64,000 nucleotides of DNA from Flavobacterium ammonificans. GTDB lineage: Bacteria; Bacteroidota; Bacteroidia; Flavobacteriales; Flavobacteriaceae. Location of the stretch: NCBI RefSeq assembly GCF_020886115.1, contig NZ_AP025185.1, forward strand, positions 2,170,001-2,234,000, given 5' to 3'. The notes under the pieces were generated by a model that had not been told where the DNA came from, ran no database searches, and saw only the letters and a list, made by a program, of their open reading frames with translations. Each line of letters begins with the position of its first letter. The stretch's first letter is position 1. The position numbers and the translations under genes were made by a program. Below are positions 14,855 to 24,320 of the stretch, piece after piece.

Positions 14855-16714
14855 TTACTTTAATTCATAGATAAAAGATTCCGAAGGTTTCATCTCTATT
14901 TTTGCTTTTCCTTGACCATTAATTACTTTTAAAGTGGATTTACTTTGATACAATTGATCAACAATAGTGTATCTACCATCTTTCAAATTCCATTGGTGAA
15001 TAATCTCTTTAGGAATGATTAATTCAAATTGGCTCGCTTTGGATGTCGAAAAATTAGCAATTATAATCAATTTTTGAGTATCTGACCATCGTACAAACGA
15101 ATACATTTCGGGTAAATATCCTTTTTTACTAGTAGTATTAGCGGAGTGAATTTCTTGAAATTGGTCCATCAAAGCTGAACTTTTCAAACTAAAATTCAAT
15201 ACTTTTTTATAGAAATCACGCAATTCTTTTTCAGATTTAGACAATTGGCCGCCGTCAAATTTCCCGTCATTCATCCAGCGTTGGTGATTAGGAACTCCAA
15301 CATAATCAAAGATGGATGTTCTAGAATGAGAACCGAAACCTCCATTTTCATTTCCTGCCTCGCCTACTTCTTGTCCGAAATAAATCATAGTTGGAGAAGT
15401 ACTAATAGTAGCAGAAACCACCATTAGCGGTTTTCCGTTTTCTGCTGAACCTGCAAATTCAGGACTTGCTAATCGTTGCTCGTCGTGATTGTCCAAGAAA
15501 TGCAGCATATGATGATCAATGTCAGCCAATCCCTTTTGAATATTGGTAATCGGATCCGTTTGACTTTTGCCTTGTACAATTTCTTTCAACTTGTCGTACA
15601 ATTCGACTTTGTCATATAAATAATCCATTTTGCCAAAATGAATGTAATTTCTATATTCATTTGGATTATAAACCTCTGCTAATAAAAACGCATCAGGTCT
15701 TTGTACTTTAATAGCTGAATTCATATAACTCCAAAACTCATAGGGCACCATTTCGGCCATATCATAGCGAAAACCATCAACTCCTTTTGCCAACCAATAT
15801 TCGGCAATAGCGCGAAATTTTTTCCAAGAATTGGGTACTTCTTTGTCTTTCCAAAAAGCAAAATGATCTTCACACGATTTAGTTTCAAAACTAGCAGGAA
15901 GTGTTGGGAAATCTTTTGTACCGTCAGGGCGAATTCCGTAGTTGACTTTAACCGTTTCGTACCAATCGTTTTTGTCTGGTTTTGCTAAACGTGAGCCATT
16001 TCCAGTCCATTTAGCCGGAAATTCATCAAATTTCCCATCAATTAATGGATTGTTTTCTCCATTCAAAGGAGTAATTCCGTCAGGTATTTGAAAACTAGTA
16101 TTAGGAATATAATAGAAATTATTGTCTTTATGGTATTCAACCGTTACATCATCATCAGCACCAAAATCGCTAACACCTATTGGATTATTCTTTCCTTCGT
16201 ATTTTCTAGCAACGTGATTCGGAACAATATCGATAATCAACTTTAACCCCGCTTTGTGAGTACGTGCAATCAGGGCTTCAAATTCTTGCAAACGATTCGC
16301 TGGATTCACTGCCAAATCGGGATTTACATTGTAATAATCCTTAACAGCATAAGGAGAACCCGCTCTCCCTTTTACCACTTCAGGATCATCATTAGCTATT
16401 CCGAATTGTGTATAATCTCTAATCACTGTATGGTGTGGCACTCCCGTGTACCAAACATGACTTACCCCTAAATCTTTGATTTCTTGTAATGCTTTGTCTG
16501 TAAAATCATTAAACTTCCCTACCCCATTTTGTTCTATGGTTCCCCAAGGCGCATTAGTAGTATTGGTATTTCCAAACAACCTTGTAAATACTTGATATAC
16601 TACAAGCTTTTGTTTGGAATTTGATGTATTTATTTGTTTCTTTTTGTCTGTATTTGATTGTGCAACAGTTGATAAAGTAATCAGACAAGCAACGGAAAGT
16701 AAAAATGATTTCAT
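14855..16714 (-). CDS. Secreted GH13 alpha-amylase family glycosidase
   Basis: 619 aa with a signal peptide (MKSFLLSVACLITLSTVAQS). The GH13 regions are present: DIVPNHVAR (region I), GFRYDMAEM with the nucleophile Asp (II), FLLAEVY with the acid/base Glu (III), and FLDNHDEQR (IV). A C-terminal beta domain ends KPSESFIYELK. It hydrolyses alpha-1,4 glucans or related sugars; exact specificity cannot be read. No susC/susD genes lie nearby and no T9SS signal is visible, so it is likely periplasmic. Confidence 0.93.
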   Translation of the reverse strand: MKSFLLSVACLITLSTVAQSNTDKKKQINTSNSKQKLVVYQVFTRLFGNTNTTNAPWGTIEQNGVGKFNDFTDKALQEIKDLGVSHVWYTGVPHHTVIRDYTQFGIANDDPEVVKGRAGSPYAVKDYYNVNPDLAVNPANRLQEFEALIARTHKAGLKLIIDIVPNHVARKYEGKNNPIGVSDFGADDDVTVEYHKDNNFYYIPNTSFQIPDGITPLNGENNPLIDGKFDEFPAKWTGNGSRLAKPDKNDWYETVKVNYGIRPDGTKDFPTLPASFETKSCEDHFAFWKDKEVPNSWKKFRAIAEYWLAKGVDGFRYDMAEMVPYEFWSYMNSAIKVQRPDAFLLAEVYNPNEYRNYIHFGKMDYLYDKVELYDKLKEIVQGKSQTDPITNIQKGLADIDHHMLHFLDNHDEQRLASPEFAGSAENGKPLMVVSATISTSPTMIYFGQEVGEAGNENGGFGSHSRTSIFDYVGVPNHQRWMNDGKFDGGQLSKSEKELRDFYKKVLNFSLKSSALMDQFQEIHSANTTSKKGYLPEMYSFVRWSDTQKLIIIANFSTSKASQFELIIPKEIIHQWNLKDGRYTIVDQLYQSKSTLKVINGQGKAKIEMKPSESFIYELK

Positions 16715-16738
16715 ACTATTCTAAATGGTAATTAGCAA

Positions 16739-16746
16739 CAAATATA
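16739..16746 (-). promoter_or_regulatory. -7 promoter element of the amylase gene
   Basis: TATATTTG on the minus strand, 24 nt upstream of the ATG at 16714. Confidence 0.55.
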
Positions 16747-16877
16747 AATTATTTTAAGGCATTGACAAGGTTTGTGAATTACTGCTGACATAAACTCATC
16801 AAATGCTTTATAATTATTTCTTAAATACCCTTGCTCTTCATACAATTTGATTAATTTTATACCCAAAATTATTCATC

Positions 16878-18506
16878 TTGAAAAAATTTCGATTAGCACT
16901 CTATTTTGTTTTGTCACTTGTCCTTGCTCCAAAAGTAATGGGACAGGTACCTAAAAAAATCATAGTAGAACATTCTGATTTTGCCGATGTAAACCAGGTA
17001 GAAATACCAGATGCTTTTTTACTTACTGGTAATGTTCGTGTCAATCATGACGGAGTAGTTTTAACCTGTAACAAAGCCTACTATTTTCAAAAAGAAAACT
17101 ATATCAAAGCTTTCGGAAACGTACAGTTAGTTCAAGGCGACACACTCTTCCTAAATAGTAAATATGCCGAATACAGTGGAAATGTAAAAAAAGCATTTGC
17201 AACAGGTGATGCCGTAATGAGTTCTCCTGAGGCGACTTTGGTAACAGATACGATCAACTTTGACCGAAACACACAAGAAGTTTTTTACAACACCAAAGGA
17301 ACGATTACCAACTTACAAAACACCTTAATCAGTAAGTCGGGAAAATACTATGTTCCTGAGAAAAAATTCCAATTCCTAACCGAAGTCACAATTACCAATC
17401 CTACTTACGTTATCAAGTCCAATCATTTGGATTATTACAGTAATTCAGGTCACTCCTACTTATTAGGTCCGTCTACTATTACAAGTAAAGCCAACTACAT
17501 TTATACGGAAAAAGGATTTTACGATACCAAGAAAAACAAAGCACATTTCCTGAACAAATCGTATATCAAATACGATGACCGAATCATTCGGGGTGATAGT
17601 TTGTATTACGACAGAAATAAAGAATTTGCTTCGGCTTCGCGAAATGTTAAGATTACGGATTCCATCAATCGTGGCATTGTCAAAGGGCATTATGCCGAAA
17701 TGTACAAGAAAAAAGATTCTCTTTTTGTAACCAAAAGAGCCGTTGCTATTAACTTTGTCGAAAATGACTCGGTGTATATTCATGGGAAAAAATTAATGGT
17801 AACAGGAAAAGAAGGAGACCGAATCATTCGCGCCTTCAATAATGTGCGCTTTTTCAAAAAAGATATGAGTGGCAAATGTGATTCGATTCATTCGAGTTCC
17901 AAAATAGCGCTGACCAAATTAATTGGAAATCCCATTCTATGGAACGGAGAGAGTCAAATTACGGGAGATATTATGCATCTCATTGGCAACAACACTTCGC
18001 AAAAATTAGACTCGCTCAAAGTATTGAACAACGCCTTTCTCATCTCAAAAGATACTCTTGGAACAGGCTACAATCAAATTAAAGGACAGAATCTCTTTGG
18101 CAAATTTGAAGAAGGAAAACTGCACGATGTAGATATCATCAAAAACACCGAAGTCATTTATTATATGCGAAATAAGGCTCAGGAACTCATTGGCATCAAC
18201 AAAAATAAAAGCAGTAAAATCAATATTTTATTCAATAAAAATGAGGTAGATGAAATTACCTTTTTTAAGCAAGTGGATGGCGATTTATTTCCTGAAAAAG
18301 ACTTGCCAGAAAACGACAGAAAGTTAAAAGGATTTATTTGGCGTGGCGACGAACGGATTCTATCCAAAGACGATATATTTCCTCCCGAAGAAAATAAGGA
18401 TAATGAAAAAATAGCCAAACAAGCTAAAGCACAAAAAGACAAGAAAAATGTCCCGATGAAAGTGCGAAAAGAAACTTTGGATTACGATAAAAAGAAGAAG
18501 AAATAG
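16878..18506 (+). CDS. LptA/OstA-like LPS-transport protein
   Basis: 542 aa with a signal peptide (MKKFRLALYFVLSLVLAPKVMGQ). It consists of OstA-like beta-jellyroll repeats: TGNVRVNHDGVVLTCNKAYYF, AFGNVQLVQGDTLFLNSKYAEY, and the later IRGDSLYYDRNKEFASASRNV. Such proteins build the periplasmic LPS bridge. It is longer than E. coli LptA (185 aa) and lacks an LptD barrel, which is typical of Bacteroidota. The C-terminal 60 residues are Lys-rich. The start is TTG at 16878, chosen because it gives the complete signal peptide and no ATG is nearby. The aminotransferase gene follows after 67 nt. Confidence 0.85.
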   Translation: MKKFRLALYFVLSLVLAPKVMGQVPKKIIVEHSDFADVNQVEIPDAFLLTGNVRVNHDGVVLTCNKAYYFQKENYIKAFGNVQLVQGDTLFLNSKYAEYSGNVKKAFATGDAVMSSPEATLVTDTINFDRNTQEVFYNTKGTITNLQNTLISKSGKYYVPEKKFQFLTEVTITNPTYVIKSNHLDYYSNSGHSYLLGPSTITSKANYIYTEKGFYDTKKNKAHFLNKSYIKYDDRIIRGDSLYYDRNKEFASASRNVKITDSINRGIVKGHYAEMYKKKDSLFVTKRAVAINFVENDSVYIHGKKLMVTGKEGDRIIRAFNNVRFFKKDMSGKCDSIHSSSKIALTKLIGNPILWNGESQITGDIMHLIGNNTSQKLDSLKVLNNAFLISKDTLGTGYNQIKGQNLFGKFEEGKLHDVDIIKNTEVIYYMRNKAQELIGINKNKSSKINILFNKNEVDEITFFKQVDGDLFPEKDLPENDRKLKGFIWRGDERILSKDDIFPPEENKDNEKIAKQAKAQKDKKNVPMKVRKETLDYDKKKKK

Positions 18507-18573
18507 CGGTTGAAATAGCAATCGCAAAAATCAATTGCAATATCAATTTTAAGAGCAATTAAATCATATTAAA

Positions 18574-19761
18574 GTGAACAACGATTTTATACAATACCAA
18601 GCACAAACCTCTCCTTATCCTTTAGGAATGGAGGTGTCACATGCTATAGGATCGTACATTTACGATACAAACAACAATCGTTATTTGGATTTTGTAGCGG
18701 GAGTTTCTGCTTGTTCATTAGGACACCAACATCCAAGAGTAAATCAAGCCATTAAAGACCAACTGGATTTGTATTCGCACGTGATGGTCTATGGCGAATA
18801 TTCGCTAAGTCCGGCGGTGGAATACTGCAAATTGATGGCTTCGCTCCTGCCCGCTCCTTTAGACAAAACCTATTTAGTCAATTCAGGTACCGAGGCAATT
18901 GAAGGAGCCTTAAAATTAGCCCGACGCGTTACAGGACGTAGCCAATTAATTTCGTGTCATAATGCCTATCATGGCAACACCATGGGTTCCTTGAGTGTCA
19001 TGGGATTTGAAGAACGCAAACAAGTCTTTCGTCCTTTAATTCCAGATGTCGAATTCATCACTTTCAATAACGAAGCTGATTTAGAAAAAATCACCACCAA
19101 AACTGCGGGAATCTTACTCGAAACTATTCAAGGTGGCGCAGGATTTATCCAACCTGAAAATGGTTTTCTGAAAAAAGTGCGTCAACGTTGCGACGAAGTC
19201 GGTGCCATGATGATTTTGGACGAAATTCAACCTGGTTTTGGTCGAACTGGAAAACTTTTTGGTTTCCAAAATTACGATGTTGTTCCTGACATTGTAGTCA
19301 TGGGTAAAGGAATGGGCGGCGGAATGCCTGTTGGAGCTTTTACCGCTTCGGCTACTAAAATGGATTTGTTAAGTCACAATCCGAAATTAGGACACATTAC
19401 TACTTTTGGCGGACATCCTGTCATAGCGGCAGCTTGTTTAGCGACCTTGAAAGAAATAACTGAGACTACACTCATGTCCGATGCTTTAGCTAAAGAAAAA
19501 CTCTTCCGTGAACTATTGGTACATCCTTTGATAGAGGAAGTCAGAGGAAAAGGATTAATGTTGGCCGCAATGACAAAAAATGCCGATATTACCAACGAAG
19601 TAATTTTGAAATGTCAAGACAGAGGGTTGATTTTATTCTGGTTGCTTTTTGAAGCATGTGCTATTCGAATTACACCGCCACTTACTATTTCAGAAGAAGA
19701 AATCAGAGAAGGTTGCGCCATTTTACTAGAAGTAATGGACGAAGTCGCTCAAAAAGTATAG
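18574..19761 (+). CDS. Class III PLP-dependent aminotransferase
   Basis: 395 aa with GTG start. Fold-type I class III: GTEAIEGALKLAR near residue 108, AYHGNTMGS, DEIQPGFGRTGK near 216, and VVMGKGMGGGMPVGAF where the Lys should bind PLP. The family includes acetylornithine, ornithine, GABA and other omega-aminotransferases; the substrate cannot be fixed from motifs, and no arginine genes surround it. It probably shares a transcript with the LptA-like gene. Confidence 0.9.
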   Translation: MNNDFIQYQAQTSPYPLGMEVSHAIGSYIYDTNNNRYLDFVAGVSACSLGHQHPRVNQAIKDQLDLYSHVMVYGEYSLSPAVEYCKLMASLLPAPLDKTYLVNSGTEAIEGALKLARRVTGRSQLISCHNAYHGNTMGSLSVMGFEERKQVFRPLIPDVEFITFNNEADLEKITTKTAGILLETIQGGAGFIQPENGFLKKVRQRCDEVGAMMILDEIQPGFGRTGKLFGFQNYDVVPDIVVMGKGMGGGMPVGAFTASATKMDLLSHNPKLGHITTFGGHPVIAAACLATLKEITETTLMSDALAKEKLFRELLVHPLIEEVRGKGLMLAAMTKNADITNEVILKCQDRGLILFWLLFEACAIRITPPLTISEEEIREGCAILLEVMDEVAQKV

Positions 19762-19874
19762 CTGATTTCAACTCGGTTTTTGTTAATTAAATTGTTCACA
19801 ACAATTCTTGCTTTTTCTCAAGAGACGATTCTATTTTCCTAATTTTATTTAGGCCAAAATCAAAAACAAAAAGC

Positions 19875-21269
19875 ATGCAATTAAGCAACGAAGAAGAAGA
19901 TTACAACTTATCTCTTTCCAAATTTGAGTCGATGTTAAAGACCAATAAAGTCTTATTTTTTGACTCCGAAGAATTTGAAGAAATTATCCTTCACTATATC
20001 GATTCGGGAAAAACTTCTTTGGCTAAAAAAGCTTTAAAGTTAGCTTTGGAACAACACCCGAAATCTACAGGTTTAAAATTGGTTCAAGTTGAAATGTTGG
20101 TTTATGAAGACCAATTGGATTTGGCAGATAAAATGCTAAATGAGTTGTATGCCATTGAGCCTAATAACGAAGAAATTTACATTCAGAAAGCCAATATCTG
20201 TTCCAAAAGAGATCAACACGAAAAAGCGGTTGAACTTTTAAAAATTGCCTTACAATATACTGATGATTTCGCCGATGTCTATAACTTAATTGGGATGGAA
20301 TACCTTTTTATGGACAATTTAGAAATGGCAAAAGACAGTTTTATCAAATGTTTGGAAGAGGATTTAGAAGATCAATCTGCCTTGTATAACGTGGTATATT
20401 GTTTTGAATTTTTAGACCAAAACAAAGAAGCCATCGCCTATTTGAATCAATACATCGATAAAAACCCATATAGCGAAATTGCTTGGCATCAAGTTGGTCG
20501 CTTACACTATGGATTAAAAGAATACGAAGAAGCATTGCGTGCTTTTAATTATGCTACTTTAATTGACGACGAATTCATGGGTGCTTTTATGGAAAAAGCC
20601 AAAGCATTGGAGCGCTTAAAAATGTATGCTGAAGCTATTGAAAGCTATGAAAGAACTATTGAATTAGACGACGCTACTTCATATGCTTTGCTTCGCATTG
20701 GAAAATGCCACGAACGACTAGGGAATACTGCTTTAGCAATCAAATACTACAATCAAACGGTTCACGAAGACCCGCTTTTAGATAAAGGTTGGATTGCAAT
20801 CACGGACTTTTACGTTCGCGAAAAAAACTTCCAAAAGGCTTTGTTTTACGTTAATAAAGCATTGGCAATTGACAATCAAAATCAAATGTATTGGAAGCGT
20901 TATGCTACCATCAACAAGCAAATGAATTTCTTTGAAGAAGCTGAATTTGGATACCGTAAAGCGGTAGAATTTGGCGACTACCAATTAGATACTTGGTTGT
21001 TTTGGGTAGATATTTTGCAGTTTTTAGGAGAATTTGATAGTGCCATTCAAACCTTATTGCAAGCTACTGAATATTTCCCTGAAGAAAACGAAATTGAATA
21101 CCGTTTGGCAGGTTTGTATTTCATGATACAAGATAAAACCAAAGCAAAATTTCATTTGAGCAATGGTTTGCGTTTGAACTTTGATAATTACATCCTTATG
21201 GAAGAATTATTTCCAATGATTTGGGAAGAAAAAACGGTTCAAAACTACATTGCAAAACATAAGAAATAA
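19875..21269 (+). CDS. Tetratricopeptide repeat protein
   Basis: 464 aa, no signal peptide or TM segment, so cytoplasmic. It is built almost wholly of TPR units from about residue 35 to 450, for example SEIAWHQVGRLHYGLKEYEEALRA-like units with the W/L/G/Y/A/P pattern and ATSYALLRIGKCHERLG. A scaffold role is expected; the partner is unknown. aroE begins 2 nt downstream, so the two are co-transcribed. Confidence 0.88.
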   Translation: MQLSNEEEDYNLSLSKFESMLKTNKVLFFDSEEFEEIILHYIDSGKTSLAKKALKLALEQHPKSTGLKLVQVEMLVYEDQLDLADKMLNELYAIEPNNEEIYIQKANICSKRDQHEKAVELLKIALQYTDDFADVYNLIGMEYLFMDNLEMAKDSFIKCLEEDLEDQSALYNVVYCFEFLDQNKEAIAYLNQYIDKNPYSEIAWHQVGRLHYGLKEYEEALRAFNYATLIDDEFMGAFMEKAKALERLKMYAEAIESYERTIELDDATSYALLRIGKCHERLGNTALAIKYYNQTVHEDPLLDKGWIAITDFYVREKNFQKALFYVNKALAIDNQNQMYWKRYATINKQMNFFEEAEFGYRKAVEFGDYQLDTWLFWVDILQFLGEFDSAIQTLLQATEYFPEENEIEYRLAGLYFMIQDKTKAKFHLSNGLRLNFDNYILMEELFPMIWEEKTVQNYIAKHKK

Positions 21270-21271
21270 AG

Positions 21272-22021
21272 ATGACGCCACCTATCAAAAAACGTTTTGG
21301 TTTACTGGGACGGAACATCAACTATTCGTTTTCCAAAGGCTATTTTACGGAGAAATTTGAGAATGAAAAATTAGTAGGATACACTTACGAAAATTTTGAC
21401 ATTCCAACTATTGAATCTTTTTGGGACGTAATCAAAAATAATGACCCCTTAAGCGGAATTAATGTTACTATTCCTTACAAAGAAGAGGTAATTCCATTCT
21501 TGGATAAATTATCGAAAAAAGCAACCAAAATTGGCGCAGTTAACACTATTAAATTTACTAAAAAAGGCAAACTAAAAGGGTACAATACTGATTATTACGG
21601 CTTTCAAAAATCCTTAGAACCATTATTAGAATCCCACCACAAGAAAGCTTTAATTCTTGGTACTGGCGGCGCTTCAAAAGGAGTAGCTTTTGCTTTAGAA
21701 GAATTAGGAATTGAGTATGCTTTTGTTTCAAGACAAGCTAGCGAAACTGTTTTGGGTTACAACCAAATAACAGACTTAGTTTTTGAAGAATACCAAATTG
21801 TAATTAACTCCACCCCAGTAGGCACAAGTCCTAATACCGAAGCCTATCCTGAAATACCTTACGAGTTTTTTACAAAAAAACACATTGCTTACGACTTGAT
21901 TTACAATCCTGCCGAAACACAATTTTTGAAAAAAGCACAAAACCAAGGTGCTACAACTAAAAACGGATTGGATATGCTTATTTTTCAAGCAGAAAAGGCA
22001 TGGAAGATTTGGAATAAATAA
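21272..22021 (+). CDS. aroE: Shikimate dehydrogenase (NADP+)
   Basis: Reduces 3-dehydroshikimate to shikimate in aromatic amino acid synthesis. 249 aa. Shikimate-site motifs are SFSKGYF (residues 17-23) and GINVTIPYKEE with the catalytic Lys, plus AVNTI and GYNTDYYGF with the catalytic Asp. The NADP loop is ILGTGGASKGVAFAL near 125, and the C-terminus is NGLDMLIFQA. Somewhat shorter than the roughly 270-aa E. coli enzyme, otherwise complete. Confidence 0.95.
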   Translation: MTPPIKKRFGLLGRNINYSFSKGYFTEKFENEKLVGYTYENFDIPTIESFWDVIKNNDPLSGINVTIPYKEEVIPFLDKLSKKATKIGAVNTIKFTKKGKLKGYNTDYYGFQKSLEPLLESHHKKALILGTGGASKGVAFALEELGIEYAFVSRQASETVLGYNQITDLVFEEYQIVINSTPVGTSPNTEAYPEIPYEFFTKKHIAYDLIYNPAETQFLKKAQNQGATTKNGLDMLIFQAEKAWKIWNK

Positions 22022-22229
22022 AAAACTATTCCTTTTTAATTTCTCAGTTAAATTCCAGTAAATTAATTTCTCATAGTGCTTCATTCAATTCACATGAATA
22101 GAATTAACCTATTCTAAAAACATCTTTATTTTAACGTAAAACGATGATAAATAAGGGATTTATTTTGCAATTCCAGTCGGGTTTACTATCTTTCGACTTG
22201 AATAATTAGGAACCTTACACATTTTAAAA
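22022..22229. other. 208-nt intergenic region
   Basis: AT-rich, without an ORF or RNA gene I can support. It holds an imperfect -7 candidate TATCTTTC at about 22189-22196, which could drive the DUF349 gene. No terminator for aroE was identified. Confidence 0.5.
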
Positions 22230-24185
22230 ATGTTAGAAGAAAAGAATGATAACCTGCTAAATGCAGACGGAAACACTGCTGATTCAGTAGAATCAACACC
22301 AACAGCTACACCAGATGAAGTAGTAGTAACTGCATCGGAATCAGTTGAAGAAATTGCTGAAACCAATGAAAATCAAACCATTATTGAAGCAATCGCCGAC
22401 AGTAATGCAGAAGAAAGCGAAGACGAAAGTTTGAAAGAGCGTCACGATATTCCGATGCAAGACTATGATGCATTATCGATGGAATCACTTGTAGAAGAAT
22501 TGAACACATTAGTATCCAACGAGAAAGTGTCTTCAATTAAAGACCATGTAGAAGAAATCAAAAAGGCTTTTTTAGCCAAATACAATCATCTTATTGAGGA
22601 GAAAAAAGAAGAATTCCTTGCTGAGAATCAAGATCCAAATGAAGAATTCCAGTATCATTTTCCTCTAAAATCAAAATTCGACAACATCTATTCTGTTTAC
22701 AGAAACCATAAAAACGAACATTTCAAGAGTTTGCAAGCGAACCTAAAAACTAATTTAGAAAATCGTTTGGCTATTGTTGAAGAGTTAAAAGAATTGATTA
22801 ATCCGCAAGCCAACATTAAAGACATCTTAAAACATTTTAATGATTTAAGAGAGCGTTGGAAAAATGCAGGTCCAATTCCAAAAGATAAATACAACCACGT
22901 TTGGAATAACTATCATTTTCATGTAGAAAATTTTTATGATTATTTGCACTTAGATCGTGAAGCGAGAGACATTGATTTCAAACACAATTTAGAGCAAAAA
23001 CAAAAAATTGTAGCTCGTGTAGAAGAATTAGTAAAAGAAGAAGACATCAACAAAGCGTTCCGTGAATTACAAGATTTACACCGCATTTGGAAAGAAGAAA
23101 TTGGACCTGTTTCTAGAGAACACCGTGAAGAAATTTGGAACCGTTTTAGTGAATTAACAAAACAAATGCATGATAAACGCGAATTGTTATTTGAAAAGCT
23201 AAGAGGTGCCGAAGTAGAAAATTTAGCAAAGAAAAATGAAATTATTGCTCAAATTGAAGTGTTGGCAACTGAAAAAGTAAATGCTCACACGCAATGGTTA
23301 GCACAAATAGAAAAAGTTGAAGCTTTGAGAGCTGCATTTTTTGCAGCAGGTAAAGTTCCCGCTGATGTCAATGAAGCTACTTGGAGTGCTTTTAAAACTG
23401 CAGTACGTAACTTTAATTCTTTCAAGAATTCGTTTTACAAAGACATCAAGAAAGATCAAAACGATAACTTGAGTAAAAAACAAGCTTTGGTGGCTAAAGC
23501 CAAAGAATTACAAGAAAGTACTGATTTTGCTACTTCTACTCCTATTATGAAACAAATTCAAGAGGAATGGAAGAAAATTGGACATGTACCAAGAAAGTAT
23601 TCGGATAGTATTTGGAAAGAATTTAAAGATGCTTGCAACCATTATTTCGATAAATTAAAAGAGCAAAAGAACGAAGAAAATAGTGAAGAAGTAGCTGCTT
23701 TTGAAAACAAAAAAGCCTATTTAGAAACCTTGAGAGCGTTTCAACTAACTGGAGACCATAAAACCGATTTGGATGGTATTAAGTTACATATTCAAAACTG
23801 GAAAGGCTATGGAAGAGTGCCTTTTGCAAGACGTCATATTGAAGGTAAATTCAATAAAATATTAGATGCCCTTTTTGAAAAATTAAGTTTAAGTAAAAAA
23901 GATTCGGATATGATGCGTTTTGCTAACCGTATCGATCAATTGTCAGAAAGCAATGATTCACGCAAATTAGAAAGCGAAAAAATATTTTTGATTCGTAAAA
24001 TCGAAGAAGTACAAAACGAAATTTTTCAGTTAGAAAATAATATTCAGTTTTTTACCAATACCAAAAATGCTAAAAAAGAAAATTCTATTGTGTTAGAGGT
24101 TCGTAAGAATATCGCCATTCACAAAGAAAGTTTAGAAGTTTGGAAAGAAAAATTGAAGCAATTACGCAATTTAAAACAAGAATAA
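22230..24185 (+). CDS. DUF349 domain protein
   Basis: 651 aa, cytoplasmic. An acidic low-complexity N-terminus (residues 1-75, rich in E, D, T and N) is followed by five or so DUF349 helical repeats. Each shows the same element: LRERWKNAGPIPKDKYNHVW, HRIWKEEIGPVSREH-EEIW, FAAGKVPADVNEATW, EEWKKIGHVPRKYSDSIW and WKGYGRVPFARRHIE. A coiled coil closes the protein. The family is characteristic of Bacteroidota; the role is not established. Confidence 0.9.
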   Translation: MLEEKNDNLLNADGNTADSVESTPTATPDEVVVTASESVEEIAETNENQTIIEAIADSNAEESEDESLKERHDIPMQDYDALSMESLVEELNTLVSNEKVSSIKDHVEEIKKAFLAKYNHLIEEKKEEFLAENQDPNEEFQYHFPLKSKFDNIYSVYRNHKNEHFKSLQANLKTNLENRLAIVEELKELINPQANIKDILKHFNDLRERWKNAGPIPKDKYNHVWNNYHFHVENFYDYLHLDREARDIDFKHNLEQKQKIVARVEELVKEEDINKAFRELQDLHRIWKEEIGPVSREHREEIWNRFSELTKQMHDKRELLFEKLRGAEVENLAKKNEIIAQIEVLATEKVNAHTQWLAQIEKVEALRAAFFAAGKVPADVNEATWSAFKTAVRNFNSFKNSFYKDIKKDQNDNLSKKQALVAKAKELQESTDFATSTPIMKQIQEEWKKIGHVPRKYSDSIWKEFKDACNHYFDKLKEQKNEENSEEVAAFENKKAYLETLRAFQLTGDHKTDLDGIKLHIQNWKGYGRVPFARRHIEGKFNKILDALFEKLSLSKKDSDMMRFANRIDQLSESNDSRKLESEKIFLIRKIEEVQNEIFQLENNIQFFTNTKNAKKENSIVLEVRKNIAIHKESLEVWKEKLKQLRNLKQE

Positions 24186-24208
24186 TTTTCTGATCAATAC
24201 ATTCTCAA

Positions 24209-24238
24209 AACCTCAATTCAAAAGATTGAGGTTTTTTT
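24209..24238 (+). terminator. Terminator of the DUF349 gene
   Basis: 9-bp stem AACCTCAAT/ATTGAGGTT, 7-nt loop, T-run at 24232-24238. Confidence 0.88.
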
Positions 24239-24256
24239 ATGCAAAAAAATGAAGGA

Positions 24257-24270
24257 ATGATAAATATCAT
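24257..24270 (+). promoter_or_regulatory. Candidate Fnr-type box upstream of hemN
   Basis: ATGATA-AA-TATCAT with perfect 6-bp arms. It ends 22 nt before the -7 element of hemN, so its centre should be close to -41, the class II activation position of Crp/Fnr proteins. The same motif with the same spacing occurs upstream of ccoS. Confidence 0.7.
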
Positions 24271-24292
24271 TTTAATTGGCTGAAAGTCGGTT

Positions 24293-24300
24293 TACTTTTG
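24293..24300 (+). promoter_or_regulatory. -7 promoter element of hemN
   Basis: TACTTTTG. It lies downstream of a TTG at 24276 that would otherwise give a longer reading, so it fixes the hemN start at 24321. Confidence 0.7.
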
Positions 24301-24320
24301 ATCTTTCAAATGATTATGTT

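Noticed and set aside
22022..22229. Small RNA or riboswitch upstream of the DUF349 gene
   Set aside because: No convincing stem or known riboswitch core could be folded by eye in this AT-rich gap.
24276..24320. Longer hemN N-terminus starting at TTG 24276
   Set aside because: The -7 element TACTTTTG at 24293-24300 lies inside it, and HemN homology begins at the ATG at 24321.
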